Source: Taibaiella koreensis (lineage in GTDB: Bacteria > Bacteroidota > Bacteroidia > Chitinophagales > Chitinophagaceae). From it: 64,000 bases of DNA. The position numbers and the translations under genes are program-made. Positions within the stretch are counted from its first letter, which is position 1, and the number at the start of each line of letters is the position of its first letter. The notes beneath the pieces were generated by a model. The model was not told the origin of the DNA. It was given only the letters and a program-made list of their open reading frames with translations, and did not search any database. Positions 32,729 to 42,338 of the stretch are shown one piece after another. The stretch covers positions 1 through 64,000 of the forward strand of contig NZ_QVNU01000007.1 of the NCBI RefSeq assembly GCF_003545715.1, given 5' to 3'.

Positions 32729-35701
32729 TTACGATATGTCCCTTAAAGACTCCTGAAAATACTTCATCCCTACCTTCACTACAGCGCCGGTGCTGCCAGG
32801 CTCGCTGTCTTGCCGGTTATAGGCGTGTATGCTTATGTTGAAATTGAACAATTCGTTATAGGAGAGCGCCCGCGTTCCCGAAAGCCTTAAGCCCTGGGCG
32901 CCGGGCCTGTTCTGTCCCGAAAAGCCGGCGCCATTGTCCTGTATCGTTACCTGGAGCTGGTTGGCTTTCCTGCAGAAATGTATATCCAGGCTTCCCTTAT
33001 CACGGCCGGCGATGCCATGCTTCAACGCATTTTCAACATAAGGCTGGACCAGCATGGCCGGCAGCAGCACGGAGCGGTCCACAGCCGGATCTACTGCAAT
33101 ATGGTAGGTCAGCTTGTCTTTGAAACGCAGCTGTTCCAGCTGCAGGTAAAGCGACAAGTAGCTAACTTCTTCATCAAGCCGTATAAAGGTTTGGCGGGAG
33201 TATTGCATGGTCATGCGGATGAGGCGGGCAAACAGGTCCAGGTATTGTTGTGCCTGCTCATGTTCCAATTTGTAATTCAGGTACTGGATAGAATTAAGGC
33301 AGTTGTAAATGAAGTGGGGGTTGATCTGTGCTTTAATGGCCTCCAGCTCCAGCTCGGCCAGCCGTTTCTTCTCCTGCACTTTTTCCAGCCGGTTGCGTTC
33401 CCGGCGAAGTACCCAGTAACGGAATACTAAAAATAAGATCGTTCCAATAACAGCAAAGACTGCGGCAGTAAAGTAGAAGGTCTGCCAGAAGGCCGGCTGT
33501 ATGTTGATCATAATATCGATCGTCTTCCTGCTCCTGTCGCCCTTGGCATTGAGTGCGTAGGCCTGGAACCGGTATTGGCCGGGCGGCAAATGGGTAAAGC
33601 GGACATCCGGGTCGGTGGCGGGCGTCCATTCTTGCTGAAAAGGATACAGGCGGTAGTAATAACGCAGGTTACCCAGGCTTTCATAGGATATCACGCTCAG
33701 GTTAAATAACAGGTCCCGCTGCAGGTGATCCAGGACGATCCTGTCTGTGGGTTTCCGGAAGCTTAGCTTATTTGTTTGTAAGGTGTTGAGATAGATCTCC
33801 GGCGCAGCCATGGTGTACCGCAGGCTATCCCTGAGCGGCACCACGCCCATGCCGTCGGCAGTAGCGATATAAGCGGTATCCCTGCTGACAAATACGGCAT
33901 TCACATTGTTGGAGGGCAGGCCGTCGTAGAAGGTATAATTCTGGGATGATAGCAGGTTGCCCTTCTTCCCGAAAATAAAACGCCATACGCCATTGTCTGA
34001 GGCCACCCAGTAAATACTATCGTTTTGCCGGTAGATATCCCGGATCTGTTCGGGCTGTCCACCGGCTGTTTGTACCGGTAATACTTGCCCCCCGGATGTA
34101 TAGCGGTACAAACCACGGGCATTGGTGCCTACCAGCAGGCTTCCGTCGGCCATTACCTGCAAATCAGAAATAGAGCTCTCCTTCAGCACAGGATGGTCTG
34201 CCCTTCCGATGGGGCCGCCGAGGCCCTGCATGATATATAGTCCGCCGGATGTGCCCACCATGATACTGTCTCCGCCAAGTAAAGCTACAGCCGTACACCG
34301 GCGCCGGAGAAGGCTCCTTGCTTTGTTGCCATTGGAAAGCGAGGGGCAGTATTGCAGGTTGTAAGAGGTGGCTATGAGCAGGCCTTTGTTCTTGTAAAGG
34401 CAAATGTCTTTGACATGGCCGTAGATCCCCAGGTAACTAAGCGCCACCTTTGCCGGGTCAAAAAGAGCCACATTGGCGGCACACAACAGGTATCGTCCAT
34501 CCCCGGTGGGCAGTATCTTGCGTAGACCCTGGTCGAAAGAATGAATCAGCCGGATGCGGTGCTTTTCTCCTGCATTGATGTAGTCCAGTTCCGGGCTATT
34601 GATATAGCCGATCAGCAGCCGGCCCTGCTGATCGCCCGAAACAGCCCTTGGCGTTTCCTGACGGCGTGGGAAAGCCTTTGTCAGCAGGGCATTCTGAAAG
34701 TGTTTTTGCGATAAAAAATACAAGGTATTGTTACGGGAGGTCATCCACAGATTATTGTTCCGGTCGATAAAAAGTGTATTCAGCGCCATGGGCTGCATGA
34801 ACTGGAAGAAATCCCGTGAAGTGCCCCGCTCTATATCGCCGTAATAGGCGATCCCGCCTTTCCCATAGAATTTTATCCAGAGCCGTCCCTGGTTGTCGGT
34901 CAAGACGCGAAACTCGGGAGAGGTTCCCGGGGACAGCTGCAGGATGCGAACCGGATTTACCGTGCTATCGCCTTCAACATAGCGGTATGCCACTACTTCC
35001 CGGCTGCGTATTCTATGGATAAAGATATAGGTGGCGCTGCAATCTGCGTCGATCAACTGGGTTTGGTTATCGTGCAGCAACTTTCTTTTTGTAGCACCGT
35101 CATAAAGGCATTGGATGGAGCGGGAGGCCAGGGTATAGCAAACTATTTCTTTTCCTCTGAGACCGATGATCCGGTTGTTGAAAATATAATGGAGGCTGAA
35201 GTTGGGCTCAGAAAGATGAAATACACTGACGCTGTCACCGCAAAAGCGATGCAGCACTTCTATGCTTGAATTATTGGATAGCCACCTGCTGCCTGTTACG
35301 GGGTCACGCGTGAAGGAATTGAGCTCGCGCAGGGCCGTGTCCATCAGGCGAGGGTCTTCCCGGGCCGTAATCAACTTACCTTTTTCCAGCAAGCGGGTAG
35401 CATGGTTGGCCGGAACAAGGAGAATACGGTCTTTACCAATAGGGCTGCAGGAAATGATATCGACATCGGGAGAATGCCTGAGCTCCTGCAATACGCCGAA
35501 TTTTTTTCCATCAAAGCGCATGCCGCCATTGTCGGTACCGATCCACAAAAAACCCTCGGCATCCTGGTCCAGCAGATAGCCTGTAGAGGCAGTATAGCCA
35601 TCAAATTGTGTATACCGCCGCATACCAGGCAACTGGGCATGGGCTTTAAGGCAGCTGCCATAAAGCAGCAATAAAAAGCATAGCTTAAAGCTAATGCGCA
35701 T
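32729..35701 (-). CDS. Beta-propeller sensor histidine kinase (LytS-type)
   Basis: A 990-residue membrane sensor. A signal peptide (to about residue 22) leads a two-component regulator propeller (repeats such as GFLWIGTDNGGMRF, TYIATADGMGVVPL), a Y_Y_Y domain (RFTHLPPGQYRFQAYALNAKG), one membrane segment (about 745-765), a coiled coil and the LytS-type kinase with the phospho-acceptor His in INPHFIYNCLNSIQYL, N box ENALKHGI and DNGAGFSG. It should sense an extracellular or periplasmic ligand and phosphorylate the LytTR regulator at 31881. Confidence 0.92.
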   Translation of the reverse strand: MRISFKLCFLLLLYGSCLKAHAQLPGMRRYTQFDGYTASTGYLLDQDAEGFLWIGTDNGGMRFDGKKFGVLQELRHSPDVDIISCSPIGKDRILLVPANHATRLLEKGKLITAREDPRLMDTALRELNSFTRDPVTGSRWLSNNSSIEVLHRFCGDSVSVFHLSEPNFSLHYIFNNRIIGLRGKEIVCYTLASRSIQCLYDGATKRKLLHDNQTQLIDADCSATYIFIHRIRSREVVAYRYVEGDSTVNPVRILQLSPGTSPEFRVLTDNQGRLWIKFYGKGGIAYYGDIERGTSRDFFQFMQPMALNTLFIDRNNNLWMTSRNNTLYFLSQKHFQNALLTKAFPRRQETPRAVSGDQQGRLLIGYINSPELDYINAGEKHRIRLIHSFDQGLRKILPTGDGRYLLCAANVALFDPAKVALSYLGIYGHVKDICLYKNKGLLIATSYNLQYCPSLSNGNKARSLLRRRCTAVALLGGDSIMVGTSGGLYIMQGLGGPIGRADHPVLKESSISDLQVMADGSLLVGTNARGLYRYTSGGQVLPVQTAGGQPEQIRDIYRQNDSIYWVASDNGVWRFIFGKKGNLLSSQNYTFYDGLPSNNVNAVFVSRDTAYIATADGMGVVPLRDSLRYTMAAPEIYLNTLQTNKLSFRKPTDRIVLDHLQRDLLFNLSVISYESLGNLRYYYRLYPFQQEWTPATDPDVRFTHLPPGQYRFQAYALNAKGDRSRKTIDIMINIQPAFWQTFYFTAAVFAVIGTILFLVFRYWVLRRERNRLEKVQEKKRLAELELEAIKAQINPHFIYNCLNSIQYLNYKLEHEQAQQYLDLFARLIRMTMQYSRQTFIRLDEEVSYLSLYLQLEQLRFKDKLTYHIAVDPAVDRSVLLPAMLVQPYVENALKHGIAGRDKGSLDIHFCRKANQLQVTIQDNGAGFSGQNRPGAQGLRLSGTRALSYNELFNFNISIHAYNRQDSEPGSTGAVVKVGMKYFQESLRDIS

Positions 35702-35951
35702 AGCCAGACTGTTTTGAAATCCGTAAGGTGTTGGTGATCCTAAAGATAAATCTTTTCGGTTTGTGCACGGCCCCCGGAATGGCTAACAGGCTATTGCCGG
35801 AGCGGTACACTTATTGCTATAAGACGACACTTAATCATTAATGGTTGGCTAGGTGGCGCATTGTATATTACCTTGATGGTCAACATCATTCCTTTAACCT
35901 AACTTCAAAATTTTGGCCACATTTAGACAGGCATAAACGTGGCTCCTGTTC
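35702..35951. other. Divergent intergenic region
   Basis: 250 bases between the divergently transcribed kinase (35701) and T9SS cargo gene (35952); presumably carries both promoters. I see no gene or strong palindrome. Confidence 0.5.
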
Positions 35952-37661
35952 ATGAGAAAGTGTAGCGTAATCCTATTCGTCCTCCTCTTGTCCGTTATGT
36001 CAGGTAATGCCCAGAACCTCATGCGGCATTTTTACAACAGTACCTCGGTTATCCGGTACGAGCCGGCGATCAATCAGTATATTCTTTCGGGGAACATCGC
36101 TCCTCCCTTGCTTTCGGGTATGGATAACAGCGGACCGGGTGGCCCCTTGTCCCGTATCCAGCTACAGCTGCTCGACGATCAGCTGAATACTTTGTGGCTG
36201 AAAACCTACGCTACACAAACGGAAGTGAGCCACGCCATGAGCGTACAGGGAAGCTGCCGTAAGCTGACCAATGCTTTCTATACCGCCGGCGCAATAAGGA
36301 CGGCAGATGGGGGCTACCTGATCTGCGGTACCAGTGTGCAGAGTAGTGAGATCAGCGGCTGCACGGGAATACCGTATTATAGTCAGCCCTTTTTGCTGAA
36401 AACGAATAGCACGGGAGCTGTTATATGGTATAAGCGTTACGATGTGGAGGGCGGCTTTAGCGCCATGGTAGAAGACAGGGCCACCGGACGGTTGATCGCG
36501 TGCGGCAGTATGAACGGTTTTTATTCCGATGGATTGATCGTGTGTACGGATGCGGGAGGTAATGTGCTCTGGAGCCGGGGCGACAAGGTAACAGATCCTT
36601 ATCCCGGCGCTAACCTTAGTACCAGCTATGCCCGAATCATTCCCTTTACTACCGCAAGCGGCCAGTTTTGCTATGCCCTGGCTGGCAATGCCGACCAAAA
36701 AGGCATGGGCATTGACGGTGGCATCCTCATTACCCTGGTCGATGCCAATGGGGCTTTCTATCATGATGCCATGTTGCACCAGGGCGCTTTTCATATGTTT
36801 CCAAACTGCTTTGATGTCGCCGATGCCGGCGGCGGAAAGCTGGTATTGACCGGCTCATCCATCGATGCTTCCGGTGGTTTCCCATGCGGTAGCGATCTCA
36901 ATTCCGCGTTGATTATGGTCAAGCTGGATCCCATGACATTCGTGGTCGATTTTTTCAAACAGTATAATAAGATAGCCGGTACCTATTCCTATGGCCAGGG
37001 GCTCAATGTATGGCGTCGCGGGCCGCTTACCCGTTATTGCATATCGGGTTCTAATAGCGGTACTGCCATTTACCTGGAAACCGATGACAACGGCAACTTG
37101 TTGCGTTATACGCCGCACAACCCCTCCGATGCTTCCAAAGGCGGTCTTATGACGATCAATACTTTGGGTAATTATCCGGTGTATTCCGGCTCTTACCCCG
37201 GAGGTACCTATGTTGTTCGTAATAATTATGGCTTTGATTGTGCCGGGGATGTTATGGTATCTGTAGCCAATCTGCCTTCTGTAAATGCGCCATCGGATCA
37301 TTATATCATTTCCGTACCTGCCATTGAAGAAGTAATGCTCAGCTATTCTTTCCCCTATAGCGAATCCAATGCCTGCGGTGTTCTTAAGCCTGCCCCCACA
37401 GATATAGCTATGTTACCGGGAGAACAGGCCGTTTCGCTTTTCCCTAACCCGGCGCAAAGCGCGTTGCATATACAAACCGGCAACGATTATATGCCGGCCG
37501 AAGCTGCTGTCTACGATCTTACCGGCCGTGAAGTGCTGCGGCAAGCGGTCTCCGGAACATCGTTCAGCCTGCCGGTTGCTTCTCTGTTGCCCGGCGTATA
37601 CGGTATACGGATAACCGACCGGAACGGCAAGGTGCAGCTTGCCCGTTTTGTAAAAGAATAA
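35952..37661 (+). CDS. Secreted protein with T9SS type A sorting domain
   Basis: A 569-residue exported protein: signal peptide (MRKCSVILFVLLLSVMSGNAQ), a large beta-rich body with repeated ILSGN/LICGT/LTGSS strands resembling a propeller of the kind seen in other Bacteroidota secreted proteins, and a C-terminal Por secretion tail (LFPNPAQSALHIQ, GVYGIRITDRNG, ARFVKE) of about 75 residues that is recognised by type IX secretion and removed. Enzymatic motifs are not apparent. Precursor copy 4 lies 90 bases downstream on the same strand. Confidence 0.85.
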   Translation: MRKCSVILFVLLLSVMSGNAQNLMRHFYNSTSVIRYEPAINQYILSGNIAPPLLSGMDNSGPGGPLSRIQLQLLDDQLNTLWLKTYATQTEVSHAMSVQGSCRKLTNAFYTAGAIRTADGGYLICGTSVQSSEISGCTGIPYYSQPFLLKTNSTGAVIWYKRYDVEGGFSAMVEDRATGRLIACGSMNGFYSDGLIVCTDAGGNVLWSRGDKVTDPYPGANLSTSYARIIPFTTASGQFCYALAGNADQKGMGIDGGILITLVDANGAFYHDAMLHQGAFHMFPNCFDVADAGGGKLVLTGSSIDASGGFPCGSDLNSALIMVKLDPMTFVVDFFKQYNKIAGTYSYGQGLNVWRRGPLTRYCISGSNSGTAIYLETDDNGNLLRYTPHNPSDASKGGLMTINTLGNYPVYSGSYPGGTYVVRNNYGFDCAGDVMVSVANLPSVNAPSDHYIISVPAIEEVMLSYSFPYSESNACGVLKPAPTDIAMLPGEQAVSLFPNPAQSALHIQTGNDYMPAEAAVYDLTGREVLRQAVSGTSFSLPVASLLPGVYGIRITDRNGKVQLARFVKE

Positions 37662-37753
37662 TGGCCGCTAACCGGTAGCCGGAATATAAAAAAAATCGCC
37701 GAACAACCACCCCAAGGCGCGACAGGGGAGGATCTTCAATCAAAATGCCTTTT

Positions 37754-38011
37754 ATGAAAAAGAAAGTAGTGAGCCTGAGCAAGCTTAGCCTGAACAAGGA
37801 AACGATCGGATCATTATCTGCCGATAAAGTTATCGGTGGCATTTCGGAGCTTGCCAGCTGTATCTGCACCGCAATACAAGAGCAGGCCAGCTGCGGGATT
37901 CCGTGTAGCAGAATTACCTGTGGCCGGGAGGCTACTCAATGTACACCCTGTCAGAGCGGCGGCTGTCCTTCGCTGGATACACACTGTGCCGGCTGCGGTA
38001 TCGGCGGGTGA
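37754..38011 (+). CDS. Class I lanthipeptide-like precursor peptide (copy 4)
   Basis: An 85-residue peptide from ATG 37754 (MKKKVVSLSKLSLNKETIGS); an ATG nine bases upstream (MPF) is an alternative. Leader ends in VIGGIS (about 25-30). The core is the most Cys-rich of the set, with ten Cys (SCICT, SCGIPCSRITC, QCTPC, GGCP, HCAGCGIGG). It ends in a hairpin at 38079-38109. Its neighbour is a T9SS cargo gene; no lanthionine synthetase or transporter is nearby. Confidence 0.78.
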   Translation: MKKKVVSLSKLSLNKETIGSLSADKVIGGISELASCICTAIQEQASCGIPCSRITCGREATQCTPCQSGGCPSLDTHCAGCGIGG

Positions 38012-38078
38012 TGATTTATCCTGGTTCGGAAAAAATTTCGGGACCGGAACCATCTCCATCGCATCTCATAATAAACAT

Positions 38079-38109
38079 ATCAACAGCTCCGTTTCCAGGA
38101 GCTGTTGAT
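38079..38109. terminator. Bidirectional intrinsic terminator
   Basis: ATCAACAGCTCC (38079-38090; one base skipped against the longer arm) and GGAGCTGTTGAT (38098-38109); lies between convergent precursor copy 4 and ssb. Confidence 0.75.
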
Positions 38110-38124
38110 GTTATAGGGATTTGC

Positions 38125-38523
38125 TCAAAACGGCAATCCGTCATCTTCAGGCCCGGCCGTTTCGGCTACCAGGCTTGTCTGTTCCTGTTGTTTTTTATCC
38201 AGGAGTACCATGCTTACGGCCCTCACTTCGGTAATGTATTTTTTGGCTCCGGTGCTATCGGTATAAGAGCGGTTGACCAGCTTGCCTTCCAGCATCACAT
38301 AGCTGCCTTTATGGAATTGCTGCTCGGCACGTTCGGCCAGCTTCTCCCATGCGTTGACGCTATGCCACATGGTTTCCTCTTTCCACTCGCCGGCTGCGGT
38401 ACGGTAGCTTTCGTTGGTGGCCATACGCAGGCGGGCTACTTTAGCGCCGTTTTCCAGTGTTTTCATTTCGGGGGCTGCGCCCAGGTGTCCAATCAGTTGA
38501 ACTCGGTTTCTTAAAGTGCTCAT
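38125..38523 (-). CDS. ssb: Single-stranded DNA-binding protein
   Basis: A 132-residue SSB. The OB fold shows NRVQLIGHLGAAPEMK, VARLRMATNESY, TMWHSVNAWEKLAE and GSYVMLEGKLVNRSY; a short linker ends in the acidic tip EDDGLPF, the docking site for replication and repair proteins. It binds ssDNA as a tetramer. Single gene. Confidence 0.95.
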   Translation of the reverse strand: MSTLRNRVQLIGHLGAAPEMKTLENGAKVARLRMATNESYRTAAGEWKEETMWHSVNAWEKLAERAEQQFHKGSYVMLEGKLVNRSYTDSTGAKKYITEVRAVSMVLLDKKQQEQTSLVAETAGPEDDGLPF

Positions 38524-38706
38524 AACATGAAAATTTAAAAAATGAAAAATGGATTTTGCTATTTTGTAACGGCGCTATCTTCTTCCGATCGACGCCAAGG
38601 CAAAGATGGGGGCGACCAGAAGCCGTAGCCGGTTTTTAACCATTTATGAGCGGATGTAACTGCTTGTTGTCGTTTGAAAACGGAAATTTTTTCCTAACTT
38701 CAGACA

Positions 38707-39084
38707 ATGGAAACGATGCCCCGCTTGTGTCTCACCTGTGGCAAGCCGCTGCGTGGACGCCTCGACAAAAAATTTTGCGACGATGCCTGCCGGAATACGT
38801 ACAACAACCAGCAGAATAGCGATCAGAACAATTATGTGCGTAATGTGAACCATATTCTGCGCAAGAACCGCCGTTTGCTGGAGGAACAAATACCCGAAGG
38901 GGAGGAGATGAAAAAGGTATTGTGGGAAAAGCTGGCCCAGGCCGGGTTCAATTTTAAATACCATACCCACCAATACCAGAACCAGAAAGGGCAAACCTAC
39001 CATTTCAGCTACGAGTACGGCTACCTGCCGCTGGATGGCGGGGAATGGCTGCTGGTGGTCAAGCGGAAAACAGAAGGCGTTTAG
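38707..39084 (+). CDS. Hypothetical protein with N-terminal zinc-binding Cys motif
   Basis: A 125-residue soluble protein. The N terminus carries CLTCGKPL and KKFCDDACRNTYN, i.e. two CxxC/CxxxC pairs that look like a small zinc ribbon of the FCS/MYM type. The rest is helical (NHILRKNRRLLEEQIPEGEEM) then beta (FKYHTHQYQNQKGQTYHFSYEYGYLPL). Similar uncharacterised proteins are common in Bacteroidota; I know of no function. It lies upstream of the Lgt-like gene on the same strand with a 123-base gap. Confidence 0.8.
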   Translation: METMPRLCLTCGKPLRGRLDKKFCDDACRNTYNNQQNSDQNNYVRNVNHILRKNRRLLEEQIPEGEEMKKVLWEKLAQAGFNFKYHTHQYQNQKGQTYHFSYEYGYLPLDGGEWLLVVKRKTEGV

Positions 39085-39207
39085 AGATATAACAATGAAA
39101 GGTGAGCCGGACGGTTTGGCCATTGGCTTACAGAAGATGCCGTTTAAAGAAAGCCATTGACGTTAAAATGTTATCTTTATTTCTAACTATAAAAGAATAT
39201 CCGGCTA

Positions 39208-39963
39208 TTGACTTTTCCTGTATATATCCATTTGGGCGGGGAGCAGGTGTTGCTGCATGCTGTTACTGAAGTGTTGAGCTTTTTTATCGCGTTCCGGTAT
39301 TATTTGTACCTGAAGCGGCGGCAGGGAGATGAGATAGGCAAGGAAAACCGCTTGTGGATTATATTGGGTGCAGCATCCGGCGCGCTGATCGGTTCACGGC
39401 TGTTAGGCGGTCTGGAAAATCCCCCCGGGCTCATGCACAGCGGACATCCCTGGCGCTACTTTTACGAGAACAAGACGGTGGTGGGTGGATTCCTGGGAGG
39501 ACTTTGGGGCGTGGAACTTGTAAAGCGGTGCATAGGCGAACGGCGCAGCAGTGGGGATCTGTTCACCTATCCTATGTTGCTGGGCCTTATCCTGGGACGT
39601 ATCGGCTGCTTCAGTATGGGTATTTATGAAGAAACCTATGGTCTGCCCACGTCCTGGATTACCGGTATGTATCTCGGTGACGGCTTGCTCCGGCATCCGG
39701 TGAGCCTTTACGAGATAGGTTTTCTGGTGCTGCTATGGATAAGCCTGGCACTGCTGGAAAAAAAATATGGTCTGGCCACCGGCGCACGATTCAAGCTTTT
39801 TATGATCAGCTATCTTTTGTTCCGGTTCCTGCTGGATTTTGTAAAGCCGCATTATACTTTCTTTTTTGGCCTTTCAAGCATTCAGCTGGCTTGCCTGGTT
39901 GGCTTGCTTTATTATTACCGTTATCTTTATCAGCCGAAGCGCCTGTTGAAAATTTATGCCTGA
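39208..39963 (+). CDS. Lgt-like (prolipoprotein diacylglyceryl transferase family) membrane protein
   Basis: A 251-residue polytopic protein with about seven membrane segments. GRIGCFSMG corresponds to the Lgt signature GRIGNFING, and RHPVSLYE to RHPTQLYE. Residues known to matter in E. coli Lgt appear changed: His103 (FHGG) is replaced in TVVGGFLGG, and Glu151 after NG is replaced in MGIYEE, so diacylglyceryl transfer to lipoproteins is doubtful. The start is a TTG at 39208; TATCTTTA at about 39174 may be the -7 element. Its end overlaps the radical SAM gene by 8 bases, so the two are probably co-translated. A paralogue with a different lipid substrate is the best guess. Confidence 0.75.
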   Translation: MTFPVYIHLGGEQVLLHAVTEVLSFFIAFRYYLYLKRRQGDEIGKENRLWIILGAASGALIGSRLLGGLENPPGLMHSGHPWRYFYENKTVVGGFLGGLWGVELVKRCIGERRSSGDLFTYPMLLGLILGRIGCFSMGIYEETYGLPTSWITGMYLGDGLLRHPVSLYEIGFLVLLWISLALLEKKYGLATGARFKLFMISYLLFRFLLDFVKPHYTFFFGLSSIQLACLVGLLYYYRYLYQPKRLLKIYA

Positions 39964-41362
39964 ACGCCCTTATACCTATTACGACTTTACACTGAGCATC
40001 TGCAGCACTTGCCTCCGCCGGGTGGATGCCAAAATTGTATTTGAAGACGGGCGGGTAATGATGCTGAAGCATTGTCCGCAGCACGGATTCGAAAAGGTGC
40101 TGATCGCTACAGATATTGCTTATTATAAAAATATCCGGAATTACAATAAGCCTTCGGAAACCCCTTTAAAATTCAATACCGAAACGCGGTATGGCTGTCC
40201 CTATGATTGTGGCCTGTGCCAGGATCATGAGCAACATAGTTGCCTCACCCTGGTCGAGATCACAGACCGCTGCAATCTGACCTGTCCTACCTGTTACGCC
40301 ATGAGCAGCCCGCACTACGGAAGACACCGTACCCTGGCCGAAGTGGAAAGTATGCTCGACCGCATCGTAGAAAATGAAGGTGAGCCCGACGTAGTGCAGA
40401 TCAGCGGGGGCGAGCCTACATTGCATCCCGATTTTTTTGAAATATTGGATAAGGCAAAAGCCCGGCCGATCAAGCATCTCATGGTTAATACCAATGGCAT
40501 CCGGATTGCCCGTGACTTTGCGTTTGCACAGCGGCTGGCAAGCTATATGCCCGACTTTGAGCTCTATCTTCAGTTCGATTCTTTCCGGCCGGATGCGCTC
40601 GAGAAACTGCGGGGTAAAGATCTTACCGATGTACGGAAAAAGGCGCTGGAGCATCTGAATGCACTTAACCTGTCGACGACGCTGGTGGTTACCGTACAAA
40701 TGGGTGTTAATGATGATGAACTCGGCGCGATCATCGACTTTGCGCTGCAGCAGCGATGTGTGCGTGGGGTAACGTTCCAGCCGGTGCAGGTAGCAGGTCG
40801 CAACGAGAACTTTGATCCTGCACTGCATCGCATTACCCTTACGGATGTACGGAGGAAGATACTGGAGCAGACTTCCGTGTTCCAACCCAATGACCTGATT
40901 CCTGTGCCTTGCAACCCGGACGCGCTGGCTATGGGCTATGCGCTCAAACTATCGGATCAGGTTTTCCCGTTGACGCGGTACATTGACCCGGCGCTGTTGC
41001 TGGACAACAGCCGCAATACGATCGTATACGAGCAGGACGAAGTCCTGAAAGAAAGGATGCTGGATATTTTCAGTACCGGCATTTCGGTCGACAGGGTAGA
41101 AGAAAACATGAAGCAGTTGCTTTGCTGCCTGCCGCAGGTTCAGGCCCCGGGCCTTACTTACGACAACCTGTTCCGTATCATAATCATGCGATTCATAGAT
41201 GCCTATGATTTCGATGTGAGGGCGATCAAGAAAAGTTGTGTGCACATCGTACACAAAGATGGCCGTATTATACCTTTTGAGACGATGAATCTGTTTTACC
41301 GGGACGATAAAGAGTATTATCTCAAGACCCTGCAGCAGGAGCGGCTCAGCCCTGTTCTGTAA
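39956..41362 (+). CDS. Radical SAM enzyme of the COG1964/Tes-like group
   Basis: A 468-residue radical SAM protein. The 4Fe-4S cluster motif is C-N-L-T-C-P-T-C (Cys106, 110, 113), followed by ISGGEPTLHP (149-158). Ahead of it are extra Cys sets: CSTC (16-19), HCPQHG (39-44) and GCPYDCGLC (80-88) then DHEQHSC. This layout is that of the COG1964 group, which includes archaeal MJ0619 and the tetraether lipid synthase Tes that couples lipid tails. The substrate here is unknown. It overlaps the upstream Lgt-like gene and is followed by a small membrane protein, so a membrane-lipid or lipoprotein substrate is plausible (inference). Confidence 0.8.
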   Translation: MPERPYTYYDFTLSICSTCLRRVDAKIVFEDGRVMMLKHCPQHGFEKVLIATDIAYYKNIRNYNKPSETPLKFNTETRYGCPYDCGLCQDHEQHSCLTLVEITDRCNLTCPTCYAMSSPHYGRHRTLAEVESMLDRIVENEGEPDVVQISGGEPTLHPDFFEILDKAKARPIKHLMVNTNGIRIARDFAFAQRLASYMPDFELYLQFDSFRPDALEKLRGKDLTDVRKKALEHLNALNLSTTLVVTVQMGVNDDELGAIIDFALQQRCVRGVTFQPVQVAGRNENFDPALHRITLTDVRRKILEQTSVFQPNDLIPVPCNPDALAMGYALKLSDQVFPLTRYIDPALLLDNSRNTIVYEQDEVLKERMLDIFSTGISVDRVEENMKQLLCCLPQVQAPGLTYDNLFRIIIMRFIDAYDFDVRAIKKSCVHIVHKDGRIIPFETMNLFYRDDKEYYLKTLQQERLSPVL

Positions 41363-41377
41363 ATCCTTATTTTAGCT

Positions 41378-41575
41378 ATGATCCTGCTCTCTTTGCTGCT
41401 CATATTGCTTTTTGCACCTTTTGTGCTGCTGCTGACGGGGTTCATCCTGGCGCTCATTCCGGAGTCAAGGAAGCGTGGTAAAATAATGCTGCTCACCGGC
41501 GGCATATGGCTGGTGGTTGAGCTGCTTATCGGATTCTCGATTTGCTCCAACATGCATTTCGGTGGCGGTCATTGA
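41378..41575 (+). CDS. Small two-pass membrane protein
   Basis: A 65-residue protein with two hydrophobic segments (about 2-26 and 37-55), a short basic loop between them (IPESRKRGK) and a His/Gly-rich end (SNMHFGGGH). It starts 15 bases after the radical SAM stop and is probably in the same operon. Family not recognised. Confidence 0.7.
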   Translation: MILLSLLLILLFAPFVLLLTGFILALIPESRKRGKIMLLTGGIWLVVELLIGFSICSNMHFGGGH

Positions 41576-41629
41576 TGGCGCCGGCCTGGTCTGCTACAGC
41601 AGCATCCCCATAACAAGATTAATGAGGCT

Positions 41630-42286
41630 ATGAATGCAATAATAACCGTAGAGGATCTATTGAACCTTATACTGGACTACAATTACTTATGGTGTTTGCC
41701 GGATAGAAGACATTCCCGGCCGGCGATGGCGAGGCAGGCACGGATCGGGGCCCTACAGGCAGCTTTCGGATTGACCAAAAAGCAGATCAATCCGGCGGTT
41801 CAGATCGTCTATTCCTTTGGAGGGGGTAAACAGGACAGGGCTGGTCGCCTGAGTCAGCTTTCTGATCTCCAGTATCTGCTGCACGGGGAATTCCTGCACG
41901 ATCGTGAGGAAAGCGCCAATGCGGCGCTCCATGCAAAAATCAAGGAAAAAATAACGGAACTGGAACCGGAGCTAATGGCCGATATCCGCGAAAAGCCGGC
42001 TGACATCGCCTGGCTGTTCAATCACTTGCTTCGCTTCAGGCAGGAGGTATTTAAATTAACCTATCCCAACGCGGGTATGCTGGAAGGTTTTTCGGCAGGC
42101 CTGCATTACAGCTATTACCTGCAACGCCAATTGAAAGAAGTTATCGCCGGCAACCTTTCTGAAATAGATGAAACACTCTGTCTCATTCTCGATCCCGCCA
42201 AACGGACATTCAGCCGGGAGGAGATCGGCTATCCTGATACCGACCTGGATCGGATCGACCTGGAATGGCGCATAGAAAGCGATTAG
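41630..42286 (+). CDS. Hypothetical cytoplasmic protein
   Basis: A 218-residue protein without signal peptide or membrane segment. Mostly helical, with a His/Arg-rich N-terminal loop (LPDRRHSRPAMARQARIG), FGLTKKQINPAVQIVYSFGGGKQ, DIAWLFNHLLRFRQEVFKL and an acidic end (YPDTDLDRIDLEWRIESD). No family recognised. It lies 54 bases after the small membrane protein and could belong to the same transcript. Confidence 0.7.
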   Translation: MNAIITVEDLLNLILDYNYLWCLPDRRHSRPAMARQARIGALQAAFGLTKKQINPAVQIVYSFGGGKQDRAGRLSQLSDLQYLLHGEFLHDREESANAALHAKIKEKITELEPELMADIREKPADIAWLFNHLLRFRQEVFKLTYPNAGMLEGFSAGLHYSYYLQRQLKEVIAGNLSEIDETLCLILDPAKRTFSREEIGYPDTDLDRIDLEWRIESD

Positions 42287-42338
42287 CTTACCGGAAATAA
42301 GCCCGGCCCTAACGGGTGGGCCAGACAAATACAAACCG

